Shown here: one piece after another, positions 39,255 through 49,849 of the stretch
How positions within the stretch are numbered: the first letter of the stretch is position 1
Layout of the letters: each line of letters starts with the position of its first letter
NCBI GenBank assembly: GCA_036785705.1
Contig: JAWUZG010000139.1
Coordinates: 558,001 to 622,000 of the forward strand
DNA from: Acanthornis magna
Taxonomy: Eukaryota; Chordata; Aves; Passeriformes; Acanthizidae
DNA: 64,000 nt
Direction of reading: 5' to 3'
Notes under the pieces: model-generated
What the model was told of the DNA's origin: nothing
Seen by the model: only the letters and a program-made list of their open reading frames with translations
Databases searched by the model: none
Program-made: the position numbers and the translations under genes

Positions 39255-39300
39255 ATGGTGTTTTTCTGTGTCTGTGATGTGACTGGTGCCATACACTTGT
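39255..39300 (+). repeat. 46-bp inverted repeat within the arm, copy 1
   Basis: ATGGTGTTTTTCTGTGTCTG... matches the reverse complement of 41213-41258 with two mismatches. It sits directly after the second 265-bp unit. Confidence 0.85.
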
Positions 39301-40016
39301 TGTTGCACTGTGTTTGCATTGTAATCCTCTATTTACAGGTCTGTTAGAAAAAGCTTTTCAGGCCTTTGTGTTTGTGGTATCGCTGGAGAATACCCGTAGA
39401 AGAAAATCTTTGCTATTTCTGCTGCTGTGACCACGTCGTAGTGCATTAGTAGAGATATTCTGTAAGAAGGAACCTCAGGCTGTGAGTCTGCCAGTGAAGC
39501 AACTTGAGTGGATGCAGGAACCATGGAGCACATTGTGGGGCAAGCTGGAAACTTGTACAAGTATTGGGCCCAAACCACAGGAGGCTGAAGACACCACTGG
39601 AGTGCTAAAAGACTGTTGTGGATTTTGTGCCAACTCCTCAGACACGCTCTGAAGAGCGTCTTCTTATTCATGCTGGATGCCAGGGTGAATGTCTGTTATT
39701 TGCGTACAAAGTAGCAGCTGAAAAGAACACAGAGCTTTGAAAAGCAGTTAGTGGAACGAGACAAGGCCATAGAACAGCTGAGGACTGATATGATGTTGCA
39801 AAGGCAGGCATTTGTGGCTGCTGCCACCACACTGCAATCTGAGATCTCAGAAAGTTAGGCCTGTAAGTGAGGTTCTGTCCTAAGTTACAAGTGAAGTTAA
39901 ATAGAAGTCTTGTTCCTTTGTTAAATGTTTAAGTTTTAAGTAGAAGTAAAGTGAAAGTGCTGGTAAACTTTTAAGCCATGTTCCTTTTTATCCTTACCTC
40001 ACTGTCCTTTTGTCAC

Positions 40017-40023
40017 ATGCACA

Positions 40024-40069
<46 letters not shown>
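40017..40069. repeat. (CA)n(GA)n microsatellite in left arm
   Basis: CA repeat passing directly into a GA repeat. It differs in length by two bases from the mirror copy at about 62106-62158, which accounts for the offset between the arms. Confidence 0.95.
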
Positions 40070-40072
<3 letters not shown>

Positions 40073-40163
40073 TTCCTGGTTCATTTTTCTTTTGATTTCC
40101 TGGACTTTATTTGCTTTGTTGTTGCTTGTTTTTCCTTGGTGTGCCTTAACTGCTCGTTAAGCA

Positions 40164-40193
40164 ACAGTTCATTGAATGTTGTCAATGAACTGT
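40164..40193. repeat. 12-bp hairpin in left arm
   Basis: ACAGTTCATTGA and TCAATGAACTGT pair around the loop ATGTTG. The mirror copy is at 61982-62011. Confidence 0.8.
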
Positions 40194-40960
40194 GTTGTGC
40201 TGTCGCTTGATATTCAGTCTGGTTTTTGCTGATACTCCTGCTGATGATTTTGAAAGTGATCTCAAACCCTCAGTTACAACCTTGGATGCAGGAAATTCAA
40301 AGAAATTCTTGGTGCTGCAGCCAAATTCTTTTGAGCAGAATGCACTTGAAATTAATGCACAGGGTACAAATTTGCTCGCCTTGGCTGCTCAGGGATGTGG
40401 TGCTAAATACCCCGCAGGAAATAATTAACCATGCTCTGAGCGCCTGGGGTGTGACCTGTGAAATCGTACACAGTGAATGAAAGAAAAAGGGATGGAAACA
40501 GCGATTTTTATCGGGAACATCTGTTACTATGAGAAATAGACTGATTGAGACTACTCCCCAAGCATGCACAAATGTGATAATGAGCCTTTTAATTAATAAA
40601 ACAGGAAATCCTCTGGATGAGATAACTGAAAATATACAAGGCTAGGTGACCTTGGGGAGTGGAACGCCCAGAATCGAGATAAGAATCAAGAAAACCTGCC
40701 TATTAGCCTTTTGATACCACACGGTGGCTACATGCCAGACTTAAAATTCCAGGAGGAGATGCAGAAATCCAAGCAACTATTAATGATTTGTTACCAGCAA
40801 GTCATTTTCTGTTTTGTTTTCAGCCCTGCTCTAGTAGCAAGTGAATTTGTAGTGTTAAATTCTGTACACCCACAGTATGGAGTGGCCTTACAAGTTGCTG
40901 GTTTTAACGTTTATCCAAGCAAAATGGATTATCTAATTTGTGATTCAGTCTTCTAGACTG

Positions 40961-42639
40961 GAGATTTCATTCTATGAATTTTCAAAGTATGTGCTGCAAG
41001 TTTTGGGGATGACAGAAAGCAAAAAGGTTGTTTGCAATAGTGTTGGAAAACTGCAGTAAGCAGAACCTCCAGAGCGCAGGCTGGTGTGTGCTGTCTTTGG
41101 AGAAGAGCTGTTAGTGAGCGATGGGCAGAGCTAGCTGATTTCCTTCAAGGGAAAACTGGAGAGCAAAGTAACCAGGTGACCTCGACCTGGGAGATTGTCA
41201 AGCCGCGCCACTACAAGTGTATGGTGCCAGTCACATCACAGACACAGAAAAACACCATTAAGTTCCCACATACAGCCGGGCACCTGGACTAAATCTTGAC
41301 CTTCCATATGCCACACACTCACACAGAACAGCATCTCTCAGTGCAGCTACCTGCTTCACTCTCCTGGTGCAGCCCTGCGCTTAGCTGATTGAGCCCTGCT
41401 CTTTTCACACACCCATCCACGCACCCACCCACCCACACACCCACACCCACACCCACCAGCCTCTCTTGGTGCAGCTATGCGTTTCACTCTCTTGGTGCAA
41501 CTACGCGCTCCACTGCCCAAGCCCTGCCTGGTCTTTGCATCAATTTTTGTGCTCTGGGCATCCCATCATGCTCATTGCCATTAATGTTAATGTTCTGGAG
41601 GATGCCTGTGCACAAAAAATCTGAAACACAGTTGTGATTGGAAAGCAACTTAATCTTCTTAGTTGCTGTAGCCAATAGTACATACCAGCTCCTGGATTCT
41701 TGAAAAGCCACTGAGCAGGAGAAAGAGATGGAGCATGGTGCTCAGGGGGGAGGGGGAGGTCGGCTGTGCACCTTCAGGGTGTCCCCTGGACCCAAGAGGA
41801 ATGCTTCATGTCCTCCTCTCCCCCTCCACCCCAGAACCCCACCTTATCTGTCCTCCTCCTGGAATGGTGGAATTTTTTCCAGTTACCATGTCATCTCACG
41901 CTTGGCCAGAGGGTGAGATGGGGCCACAATGGCTCGTGATAGCACCTCCATGCTAACAACAGCTCCGTTATGCATTGTACCACTTCCACAGGTTAACTTC
42001 CCATCGACTGCCAACACATTCTTTTTCTTTAGGGTCAAGTTCCAAGCAGTTAAACAAGAAAGTTTTCTTCGTTGTCTTTTCTTCATTATCTCGTGAACGT
42101 GCACAACAGCACAGGACCAAATATGGCAGGGCTTTCGACATGAATTCAGTCCCAGACACAAGCAGTAAGCAGGTCTAGGTTACGGAATGGGCATGAAAGG
42201 GAATGCACAGCAAGGATGGTTTAGCAAGGCAAGACAAGCGAGGGGTACGCTCATGGATTACTGGAAGATGGAAGCAGCCAGGAAAGACTGATTTGACTGG
42301 CCTTGGTCTCACCTGCACCAGCTCTAATCTGCACCTAAAACACTGGGACTACCTGCTTTCCTTGCAATGCAGAAGTGTCATCTTGGTCCCAGAGCCCAGA
42401 AGAGAAATGTGAATTGCCTGTCCAAAATGCCATCCATGCAAGAATTGGTGCCAGACAAAAGCTGCCGGGACAGACGGGTCTGGCTTCACATGACCTCCTA
42501 TGAGCTTCCTCTTACATGCTCCTGAAACACTGCGGGTATGTGAAGGCCTTGAAGGCTTCCTCAGGGAAGCAGGCAGGGCAAGACAAGTTGAAGAAATGCC
42601 CTGAAAAGAGGGGTCTTGAATTCCAGGTGGGGGAGGGGT
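40961..42639. other. Left arm, no gene recognised
   Basis: Moderately GC-rich, with short frames on both strands and none recognised. It includes the second copy of the 46-bp inverted repeat (41213-41258), a (CCCA)n-like stretch near 41408-41458, and three repeats of a TTCACTCTC(C/T)TGGTGCA-like word at about 41356-41500. Confidence 0.4.
41213..41258 (-). repeat. 46-bp inverted repeat within the arm, copy 2
   Basis: Reverse complement of 39255-39300 at 44 of 46 positions. Mirror copies in the right arm are at 60917-60962 and about 62877-62922. Confidence 0.85.
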
Positions 42640-42775
42640 GAGCAAGGTCCTGCAAGGCAAGTGAGGGCTTCGAGGGCAACACAAGGCAACTGCTGCATTT
42701 ACAGGGCAAGGCAAGGCAAGGGAGAGGTAGGCAAGGCAATGAGAGTCCTAGAAGGAGAAGGGAAGGCAAGGCTGG
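42640..42775. repeat. Degenerate (GGCAA)n-like repeat in left arm
   Basis: Repeated AAGGCAAG words, densest at 42700-42740. The mirror copy is at about 59400-59535. Confidence 0.8.
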
Positions 42776-43560
42776 AAGTTTGCAGGGTGTAAAGCGAAGG
42801 AAGCTCTCATTTGATTGTGGAGCGAATGGACCTTTTCTAACTTAAGCACCAAGGTCTGAGCAACCTTTTCCTCCTGGCACATCTGTGCATGCGAGGTGCA
42901 GCCAGAAACTTCTCAGTTTAGATTCAGACTGCAAGCGGGACAGAGAACGTGACAGTGCAAATAGCTGGGAAGGAGAGCGCGTGGCATTGGCACGTTTTGA
43001 CAGAAGCACTCGTCTGTGCGAGAAGGAGATGGACGTATGGGACTCTGGCAATGTGACAATACACTCAGCTGAGAAGCAAAGTGCAGAGCCTCAGTGCGTG
43101 CTCTGGAGAGGAAATGCTGCAAGGAAAGGGCAAGGGGGCGGGTCAGAGAAAGTGTTCTCTCGTGGCCCATTGAGCTGTTTGCAGTGGAACTGCTCTTCAC
43201 TTTAAGGACTCTGCCATCCTGAGAGCCTGTGCTCACGTGTAGCTGAGAAGCGAAGTGAGAATCACCCGTATGTCTGGCAGAGTTTGTAAGCTGCAAGGGG
43301 AAACCAGGCCTGGCTCTTGGCTGTGGCACTTGTTGCAAGGAAGCAGCTGCTGGATGTTTTAAGCTTTTTGGGATCTGTGAGAGTGAAAAACTACGCTGCT
43401 ACCTAATGAAACAAATGATTGTTGACCATCTGGCAGATTCTAATTACATAAAGCAGGATGCGGACTTTCCCCCTTTCACCCCAGTAGTTTTGCCTTTTCA
43501 TTGAGCAATCTTTTTGGAGGATACTGTGAGATGCCTTGCCTTGAAAACTGGAAGTGCCCT

Positions 43561-43655
43561 TGTGTCCATGATACTCTCAGGGCTCAAGGCCCCACTGAAC
43601 TCCCCAGTTTACAGACACGCAAGGAAAGCCCACTGACAGTGCAGTCCTCCTGCAC
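43561..43655 (+). repeat. Diverged extension of the left arm
   Basis: Beyond the sharp arm edge this stretch still matches the reverse complement of 58088-58185. It does so at about 88%, with 11 differences counted in 92 bases. On the right side 430 bases separate the match from the arm edge; on the left there are none. Confidence 0.8.
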
Positions 43656-44011
43656 TTCAGCTTCAACAAGCTTCAGTTTGTTTCCCCCCTAAACCTCTAA
43701 TAATCACTGGCTGTCCTTCAAATCTCTTGGCATTGCCATCAATTCAAGAGCCCTCCACTCTGCTGTCATTTACAGTTTTTACAGTTTGTGAGGACCGGTT
43801 TTTGCAAAATATCTGAAGCTCCGCATGAGGTTGCCAGTCCTTTTGCGCCGCATCACTTGTCCTTGTGATGAGTTGTCTTGGGGATGAGTTGTCTTTGGGA
43901 CCACATGGTGGTAGCACTAAAAGGGAGAGAGGGAGAGAGAGGGAAGGAAAAGAAGCGAAGGAAACAAGGCAGAAAAAATTTTATGTTTATGAATCAATGT
44001 GAAGTTAGATT
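43656..44011. other. Spacer start, no gene recognised
   Basis: Contains a short direct repeat (GATGAGTTGTCTT twice near 43870-43895) and a GA-rich stretch at 43920-43975. The LTR expected after an env gene is not visible here. Confidence 0.4.
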
Positions 44012-45990
44012 TCAGAATTTGGTGTGAAGCAACTGAAGCTGAGCAAAAAAAAAAAAAAAGAAGTTACATTGTGTGATTTCAGTAAAATTACCAACACAAA
44101 AATTCATGTGATTACTGGTATAAGCTACTACATTTTCTACTCTGGTATTATTACAAACAGTTTTTAAACATAGACAACCTTTGCCAATATAGATTATGAC
44201 AGTTTTAGGGTTAACTTCAGGATGAACTTCAAAGTGGCAAACTTTTTGGTCAGTGTCTAAACAAAAATCATGGTTACTTTCCCAGATGGTGTTGCTTTCA
44301 CAAACAATTCCTAGTTGCTCCCACACAATGCAGGATTCCAGGTCCACTGTTTGCCATCAATCATTCACCTTTTGGGCCCATGCTCTATGCTGGAAAGGAT
44401 AGAATATAGTCCCATTGTGGTTCACTGTGGCCTAATGTGAAAACAGGATAAAGACAGGAAGTATTGTGAATGGTTGACACATAAGCCGTGACAGTGTTAT
44501 TAACAGGATCATAGGTAAAATTTACCAACTTCTACCAGGATTGGAGGTTCTTTTCAAAATTGTTAGCACTATCCTAAATGATTTTTCAGGTTTTTGTTAA
44601 ATGCTGTTGCATTTTTGCTAAATCAAAAGTTGTAGCAGCTAATTTGTTGAATAATACCTCTGAATCAATGCTATTTAGAACCTCCAATCCAGTTGCCAAA
44701 ACACCAGTTAGGTCTCTCGATATTGGCCTCCAGGAAGATCTACGTAACTAGCTGGTCCATCCTTCACAGGAAGTGCATAAAAAGGGAGAACAGGCAGGTT
44801 GAATTTCTGAGCTATTATTTTGCATCAGCAATTCAACCTTTCTGAGAGGCCATTCTGGTTTAATTAACATTTGTTGTTGGCCAGTGTTTCCAATTACAAA
44901 AGGTCCAACCTCATAAATCCTTGGTTGAAGTGTTAGTTTGGGAGGAATTGTAGGTATCAAATTTCTATTATGAATTTTTTTTTTAATATCTGGTGTTATT
45001 TTCTTTACACATGACCTTATGGGAGAATTTTAACTGTGTGAAAAGTAACCAACAGTTCAAATTTTGGGTTCTGCACGGTAGGATAGGGCCATGTGGTCCC
45101 ATAGCATAGCTGTTTGCTGGTTCAACAATGGATTCAGTCATTACTTGGCATTTGATATGAATGTCGTCACCTTGAGTAACGACAGACAAAAAGAGAAGCT
45201 GTTTTCTCACTGTTTAAAACAAGGGAAATTTCTCTGCCTTGGTGTGTAAGTATTGCAACAAGCCTTGGTTTGGTTACCACATTCATTTTGAATTTCTGAG
45301 TTCAACCTAATCATGTTGGTTGGGGTTTTGGGTCAGGTCTCCAATTGCACACCACAGAGAAAAAATTAACTTAGTAAAATTGAACCAGCAATCGCTTTGA
45401 TTTTTTTTTTTTTTTTTTTACAAGATTTGGTAACCTTTACATTAATGTCACTCAGGTTCTCAGAAGTATTGTTGCCAGTAAATTTCTGGCGGCAACACAA
45501 GATCAAAGTATCTTGTCTAATACATTTCTAATCCTTAGTAGGATATACTTCTTCCAAAATGCCAGGGTGAATTTTGGATGTCATATTGAAATGTAAAAAT
45601 TGCCAAAAACTGTAATAGAAGAGGACTTTCCATATTGAAAACCAGATTCCACTTTTCTGCATCCCACTTGATTTTTTTCATCAGTGATACCAGCTGGGGT
45701 TCTAACTGACTCATTTTTATCCCAGACCCACTCAGCTGAATGGTAAACTTTGTTATCATGCATTATGACTACAGCCAAATTTGGATGGCTGTCTTTGGGA
45801 TAGTTTCTGAAAGAGCTAGAATATCCTATGAGGGTTGGAGACCAAGGCCATTCAGTTTTATTTTGGTTACAGGTAGGAGCTGTAATGCAGAAAAGTACGA
45901 CTAACTTAAAATTTTGTAGGCCATTTTCAGATTTGAGTCTTCAATTCTTATTCCTTTCTTCTATAGAAATTCTTATCGTCCCATGGGGTT
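44012..45990 (-). pseudogene. Retroviral env-like remnant
   Basis: Minus-strand fragments in more than one frame show features of a retroviral envelope: Cys pairs, several N-X-S/T glycosylation sites (for example NNTR and NFTE near 44090-44160) and a long hydrophilic surface-type region. Frames break several times between 44012 and about 45900, and poly-T/A runs at 44046-44060 and 45402-45420 add shifts. The fragment follows the truncated pol directly. Its lineage is unassigned, and it could belong to the same provirus as the gag upstream or to another. No membrane-spanning part or intact surface subunit is apparent, so no functional product is expected. Confidence 0.5.
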
Positions 45991-46103
45991 CTTCTGCAAA
46001 AACAAAATTTAAAAACTTGCCCTTTTTTAGGCAAAAAGGAATTAAAATGATGGAACAATCCAGGGGGTATTAATCCTATGTTCCTTTCTTGGGGTATTGG
46101 TGG

Positions 46104-46460
46104 CTATCCATGTATCATAATTGGATGAGCCCTTTTTCGAATAGATGTTATCAGTTCTGCCAAATTCGGGACTGCAGCAGTCAGAGGGTCAGTATTGGCA
46201 TTTAGCCTTCGAAAATCAACTGTAAGTTGCCACTTCCCGCTAGGTTTTTTTACTGGCCATCCAGGGGAGTTGAAAGGAGAATGACTATTTATCACAACTC
46301 CCTGTTCTTTCATTTCTTGCGTAACTGGTTTTATACCTTCCTTAGCTCCCAAAGGAGGGGGATACTGCTTGACATGAGTGTTCTTGCTAAACGATAGTGG
46401 TGGAGCTTCTTGTAACAGTCTGATGCACAGTTGGGGTATCCCAAAAGACCACAGTAGTCC
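46104..46460 (-). pseudogene. Truncated reverse transcriptase (N-terminal fingers region only)
   Basis: In the same frame as the protease part, the minus strand shows hallmarks of the RT N-terminus: a KEGIKPVTQEM-type block, HSPFNSPGWPVKKPSGKW and TVDFRRLN. It ends at a stop at 46104, before the catalytic region, and no YxDD motif follows. The next sequence is env-like, so roughly 2 kb or more of pol is absent (inference from usual gene size). It cannot encode an active polymerase. Confidence 0.85.
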
Positions 46461-46940
46461 TTCTGTATCCTCCCACTGTCTTCCCTTCAGGACATCTATC
46501 CTTAACAAGTTCAAAGGAATATTGCCAATCACCATTACAAGAGTAATTGAGCTCTCTTCCCCCGGCAGGGTTAATTTTACTGCAGCAACATTCATGACTT
46601 CTGTTGATCCCAAAGCGTTTAGCACGGATAGATTTTGCTTTAAGGGAGCAACTCCATACTTCTTGGCATCCTCCTCAGTCCGGGCAGAAATCTGTGTACC
46701 TGTATCAATTCAAAAGGTCACTGATGCTTGTTTAGGTCCCATGATAGCAGTGATTAACACATCTCCTTTTTCTGTTTTAGTGAGCTGTCGAATAGAAATC
46801 CTTTCTCCATTTCCCCGCCCACCACTAGGAAACGGAGAGTCTAGTTTCCCTGTTTGGGGGGGAAAAGTTTGCTTTGATGTTTTGTCTGCACCGTCAATGA
46901 AAGGGGGGGCAGAAGCCGTGGCGGGTGCACTTTCTTTCAC
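46461..46940 (-). pseudogene. Retroviral aspartic protease remnant with in-frame stop
   Basis: The minus strand carries IDTGTQ, the retropepsin active-site motif, at about 46690-46710. A TGA at 46710-46712 lies directly before it in the same frame. The C-terminal protease part runs on into the RT fragment without a further shift. Upstream of the stop the frame reads a Gag/protease linker rich in Gly, Pro and Ser. Retropepsins act as dimers to cut Gag-Pol; this copy is broken. Confidence 0.8.
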
Positions 46941-47289
46941 CGGTTTTGGCGCACACCACCGGTTTGCTCAATTGATCTCAAGGTAAGCCATCCATTAAAT
47001 CTTTAGGAATTCCTTTTTAAGCCTAAACACCACCAATCAAGCTGGACCAAAAGCGATTTACGTTGTGACTGCTCTTTGGCAACATCTGCAGTTCTACTGG
47101 GATGGGGGAGTGCATTTTGAACTCCTACATGTTGGATGCCACTTGATCTTTCTTCTAAAGGCTTGACAAGATAGTATTTTCTACCTTAATCAATTAATTC
47201 TTGTGCTACCTCCCCCCACGTCCAGACTTTAGCTCTAGGGTGAGGTCTGTTACCTAGTGGGGCTGGTGTTGAAAAGTCAGAGGAATTTC
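46941..47289 (-). pseudogene. Gag C-terminus/linker, heavily interrupted
   Basis: The minus strand reads gag-like fragments in shifting frames with several stops, linking the main gag frame to the protease frame. The two frames differ by one register, which implies an indel or a natural frameshift site. Confidence 0.5.
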
Positions 47290-48474
47290 CTAAGAGTCTG
47301 TAACAGTACTGCCTGTATTTTTGCTATTATCACTTCCGCGCATAAAATTCTCCAACTTTTCCACAGGACTTATTGATGCTGTGGTTCTCTGGAGACTTAT
47401 CCCTGTGGCTTTAAGTGACTTGGGGAGCCCCCTTATTAAGGGAGTCATCATTTCAGGGTTAACAGGCAACAGCATTGTTGATTCGCATCCGGGAATTAAT
47501 TTTCTCTCATGTATCATTTGTAGGCAAGCAGCTTTGTGTATACTTCCTAGTAATTGGTCAACTGTGCCTCTTATTGCCAAGGGGTCTCCCCTATCCAGAG
47601 GGTTTAACCCTCCAGCCCAGTAAGCAGCACGCTGAGTTAAGGACCATGGGCCCCAGCAATCGCCTGGTGGTAAGAAAAGTCCGTGGCCCCAGCAACCCTC
47701 AGCTTCCTTTTCGCTCCGTTGAATTTAGTCATCCCCAGTTAAAGACACACGCCACACATATTCTGTTTCAGATTCTTTGATAAGACGGCCATATTCCTTT
47801 CTTAACTTTGCCAGTTGCATGGCAGAAGAGGGCGTTTCCTTGGTACTCATATGGGGGTCTGTATCTTCATCATTAAGAGAAGAAAATTCTGTTTTGGTTA
47901 AGGGTCCTAAATGAGGGAGATTTTTATCAAGTTTTCTCATCTCTTCCAATTCCCTTTGTGGATACATCAGGTTAATTTGGCGGGTAAGCCTTTCCTCAGG
48001 TTCTGATGATACTATATCCTGTGAACTAGTGTTCTGTGAATTAGTGGTACTGGTAATACAATTTACTTCAAGAGCAACTCTTAATGGATGGATTTCTTCC
48101 TCCTCGCACTTCAATTCCTTTTCTAGATTGGAAATTGTTGCTTGGTGACAGTACACCAGGTTTTCTAGGGATTCCATGGTTTTTTCTTCATTACTACGCT
48201 GCCTAAGATGGTCTTGAACAGCTGCAACCACGCTGGCACCCAAAACACAGCAGACTATTGCCCTGGCTTTTCCTGGCACTAAAAACTTAACCTTAGCCTC
48301 ATTTTGCCATCAAGAAATTCAGTCCATTATACTCTGCAAATTTTTCCAATTGTCTCGAGCCCAGTCTTCCCCAATAGGAGAGGGTGGAGCACCATATTTA
48401 GCCAAAAATGCAAAAAATAAATCTCTATCATTAATCAACTGAGAATCTCTATTCTCCTGTTTTTCAGTCATCAT
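47290..48474 (-). pseudogene. Retroviral gag with two in-frame stops
   Basis: Starts at tandem ATGs (48474/48471) and stays in one frame to 47290. A TGA at codon 52 (48321-48319) and a TAA at about 47723 interrupt it. The N-terminal part has a coiled-coil-like stretch (NLEKELKCEEEEI). The C-terminal part has the compact capsid-like segment around DQLLGSIHKAACLQMIH and PLIRGLPKSLKATGI. Gag forms the virion core; this copy would yield only a 51-residue peptide from its own start. Assignment rests on position upstream of the protease plus recall of similar avian ERV Gag proteins. Confidence 0.7.
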
Positions 48475-48520
48475 TTTCCCTATGCTGACTCAGAAACAAA
48501 ACATTCTCCAAAAACAGTCT

Positions 48521-48760
48521 CAGAAACAACAACAAGTACCTCAAATCCACTTCAGAAAATTAGGCCCCAAAACCAATCTTCACTTGAGAAAGACAGGCCT
48601 CAAAAACAACTTCAGAAACAACAACAAGCAACCCAAATTCAGTTGAGAAAGTTAGGCCCCAAAAACAATCTCCACTTGAGAAAGTCAGGCCTCAAAAACA
48701 ACCTCAGAAACAACAAGAAAAAAGAACCAACACAAAATTACTTGAGAAAGTTAGGCACTT
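48521..48760. repeat. 92-bp tandem repeat, about 2.6 copies, in the retroviral leader
   Basis: CAGAAACAACAACAAG-type starts at 48521, 48613 and 48705, exactly 92 bases apart. It lies between the LTR edge and gag, where the untranslated leader and packaging region would be. Confidence 0.9.
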
Positions 48761-48912
48761 GCCAACGGCCACTTGTACTCTTCCTCAAGTAGCTAACAAA
48801 AAAAATTCAACTCCCTTTTTTTTTTTTTCATCTTACATTCCAATAGCCAGAGTCCCAATAGAGTCCTCAAAAAAGGAGTTTGGAGGGCTTTTACCCCTCT
48901 GGTTCTATCAGG

Positions 48913-48930
48913 ATCCTGTCCGTGATGCCA
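48913..48930 (-). other. Candidate primer-binding site
   Basis: The minus strand reads TGGCATCACGGACAGGAT. It starts with the TGG expected opposite a tRNA CCA end, six bases after the LTR terminus. I could not match it to a particular tRNA. Confidence 0.35.
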
Positions 48931-48936
48931 ATTTAA

Positions 48937-49830
48937 TGTCACGGCCCGCTCATAAGCGGATGCGTGATGGTTCATTTCAGCCATGATCTCAGAGTGCAAA
49001 ACCAAAGATAGGATAGCAAAAGTAATTCAACAAGTCAAGGGAGTTAAATTTCAATCCAAAGAGAAACTCTATCTATTGTGCCCGTAAAGCAGCTTGCGAT
49101 AGAAAGAGAGAGAGAAAATAAAGGAAAAGATAGGAAGGAAAGGGAGGAAAAAGGAAAAGGTCCACAGAGGTCCAGCATCTCTGGGGGTCCCAGTCCAGAA
49201 GGCGCTCCTCTGCCTCTGTCTTCGGTCGATGTGATTTCACGGTGGCGAAGATCTTCAGAGTTCAGTTGTTCCAGAGCTGTCTTTTATGTTAGTCCATACA
49301 CCTGGTCCCCCCTTGTGACCTGCCTTTGCTCCCCCTTAATTCTTGTGGAGATATGCCAAACTCTACCTGGCAGGCCACACATGCCAAGAGAGGAGTGTCT
49401 GAGGCGCGGTCGGCTTTGGAGGCAGAGAGTCTGTGGTCTCGTGCTCTATGGATCTTTTACAATGGTAGGGACTTGAGGACAGGTGCAAAGCCTTCCTTCC
49501 GTACCAACTTTAGCAGGCACAGCATTCTTTGCCTAAGTCCTGCACCTGTGGTTTCTGATGAGAAATGTTGAGACAGAACTCGATTCTTTGACCGATTCTT
49601 ACACAGGGTCACTGGACACACTGCACGGTCAGAGCTGCTCTGCCAGTTGGTGGCGGCTGGGTCAGCTTTCCGACCGAGGGGTGAGAAGCACCGAGCACAG
49701 CAGACGAGCTGGTGGCCAGGGGAGTCGGGCATGTGGGACTGGAGATCTGGGCTCTGAGCCACCGAGTAGCCCCTGGGAGGAGAGATATTAACATCAAGGC
49801 TTCTCTCATTAGGAAATCAAGTTCCGTAAG
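48937..49830 (-). mobile_element. 5' LTR of the minus-strand provirus (upstream limit approximate)
   Basis: The inner edge is TGTCACGG on plus (GTGACA at the LTR 3' end on minus). A TATA-like ATAAAAG on the minus strand at 49281-49287 lies about 350 bases from that edge, in keeping with a U3/R position. The promoter-side boundary is unresolved. It must end before the gag-like frames of a second element near 49,850. Confidence 0.55.
49281..49287 (-). promoter_or_regulatory. TATA-like box of the LTR
   Basis: ATAAAAG on the minus strand, followed by a CTCTGGAACAACTG stretch typical of an initiation region. Function in this decayed copy is unknown. Confidence 0.35.
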
Positions 49831-49849
49831 GAATAATAAAAGGCACTCC

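Larger units (their letters stand above)
39500..40960 (+). pseudogene. Scattered coding-like fragments of unknown origin in the arm
   Basis: Several plus-strand stretches read like protein but lie in different frames separated by stops. These include a coiled-coil-like run (EKQLVERDKAIEQLR, 39738-39866 region), DDFESDLKPSVTTLDAG (about 40240), INKTGNPLDEITENIQG (about 40591) and a frame ending at 40956 with VHPQYGVALQVAGFN. The frames with apparent starts begin at GTG or TTG, not ATG. The pattern suggests a decayed retrocopy or element. I do not recognise the source; a degraded gag is one possibility, without firm motifs. The mirror copy at about 61215-62677 is equally interrupted. Confidence 0.25.
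38177..43560 (+). repeat. Left arm of large inverted repeat (at least 5.38 kb)
   Basis: The sequence is the reverse complement of 58615-64000. Coordinates pair as left + right = 102177 at the outer end and 102175 further in, the 2-base change lying in the (CA)n(GA)n repeat. Comparing parts by eye I found about a dozen substitutions, many of them CpG transitions, so identity is about 99.7%. The outer limit is unknown because the right arm leaves the window at 64000; homology may extend left of 38177. The inner limit is sharp at 43560. Recent duplication, gene conversion or an assembly error could each explain this. Confidence 0.95.
44012..49830 (-). mobile_element. Defective endogenous retrovirus, minus strand (LTR-gag-pro-partial RT-env-like)
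   Basis: Reading the minus strand from high to low coordinates: LTR from somewhere in 49.4-49.83 kb down to 48937, untranslated leader with 92-bp tandem repeats, gag from 48474, protease with a DTG motif near 46705, the first part of reverse transcriptase to 46104, then env-like sequence to 44012. Most of RT, RNase H and integrase are missing, and no 3' LTR is seen. Gag and protease share the style of an ERV group common in passerine genomes (recall, not searched). Multiple stops and shifts make it inactive. Confidence 0.75.

Noticed and set aside
46378..46986. 202-residue plus-strand frame
   Set aside because: Antisense to the protease and reverse transcriptase remnant, which has recognisable motifs on the minus strand.
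48521..48760. CRISPR-like array
   Set aside because: The repeats are contiguous 92-base tandems without spacers, in a retroviral leader of a vertebrate genome.
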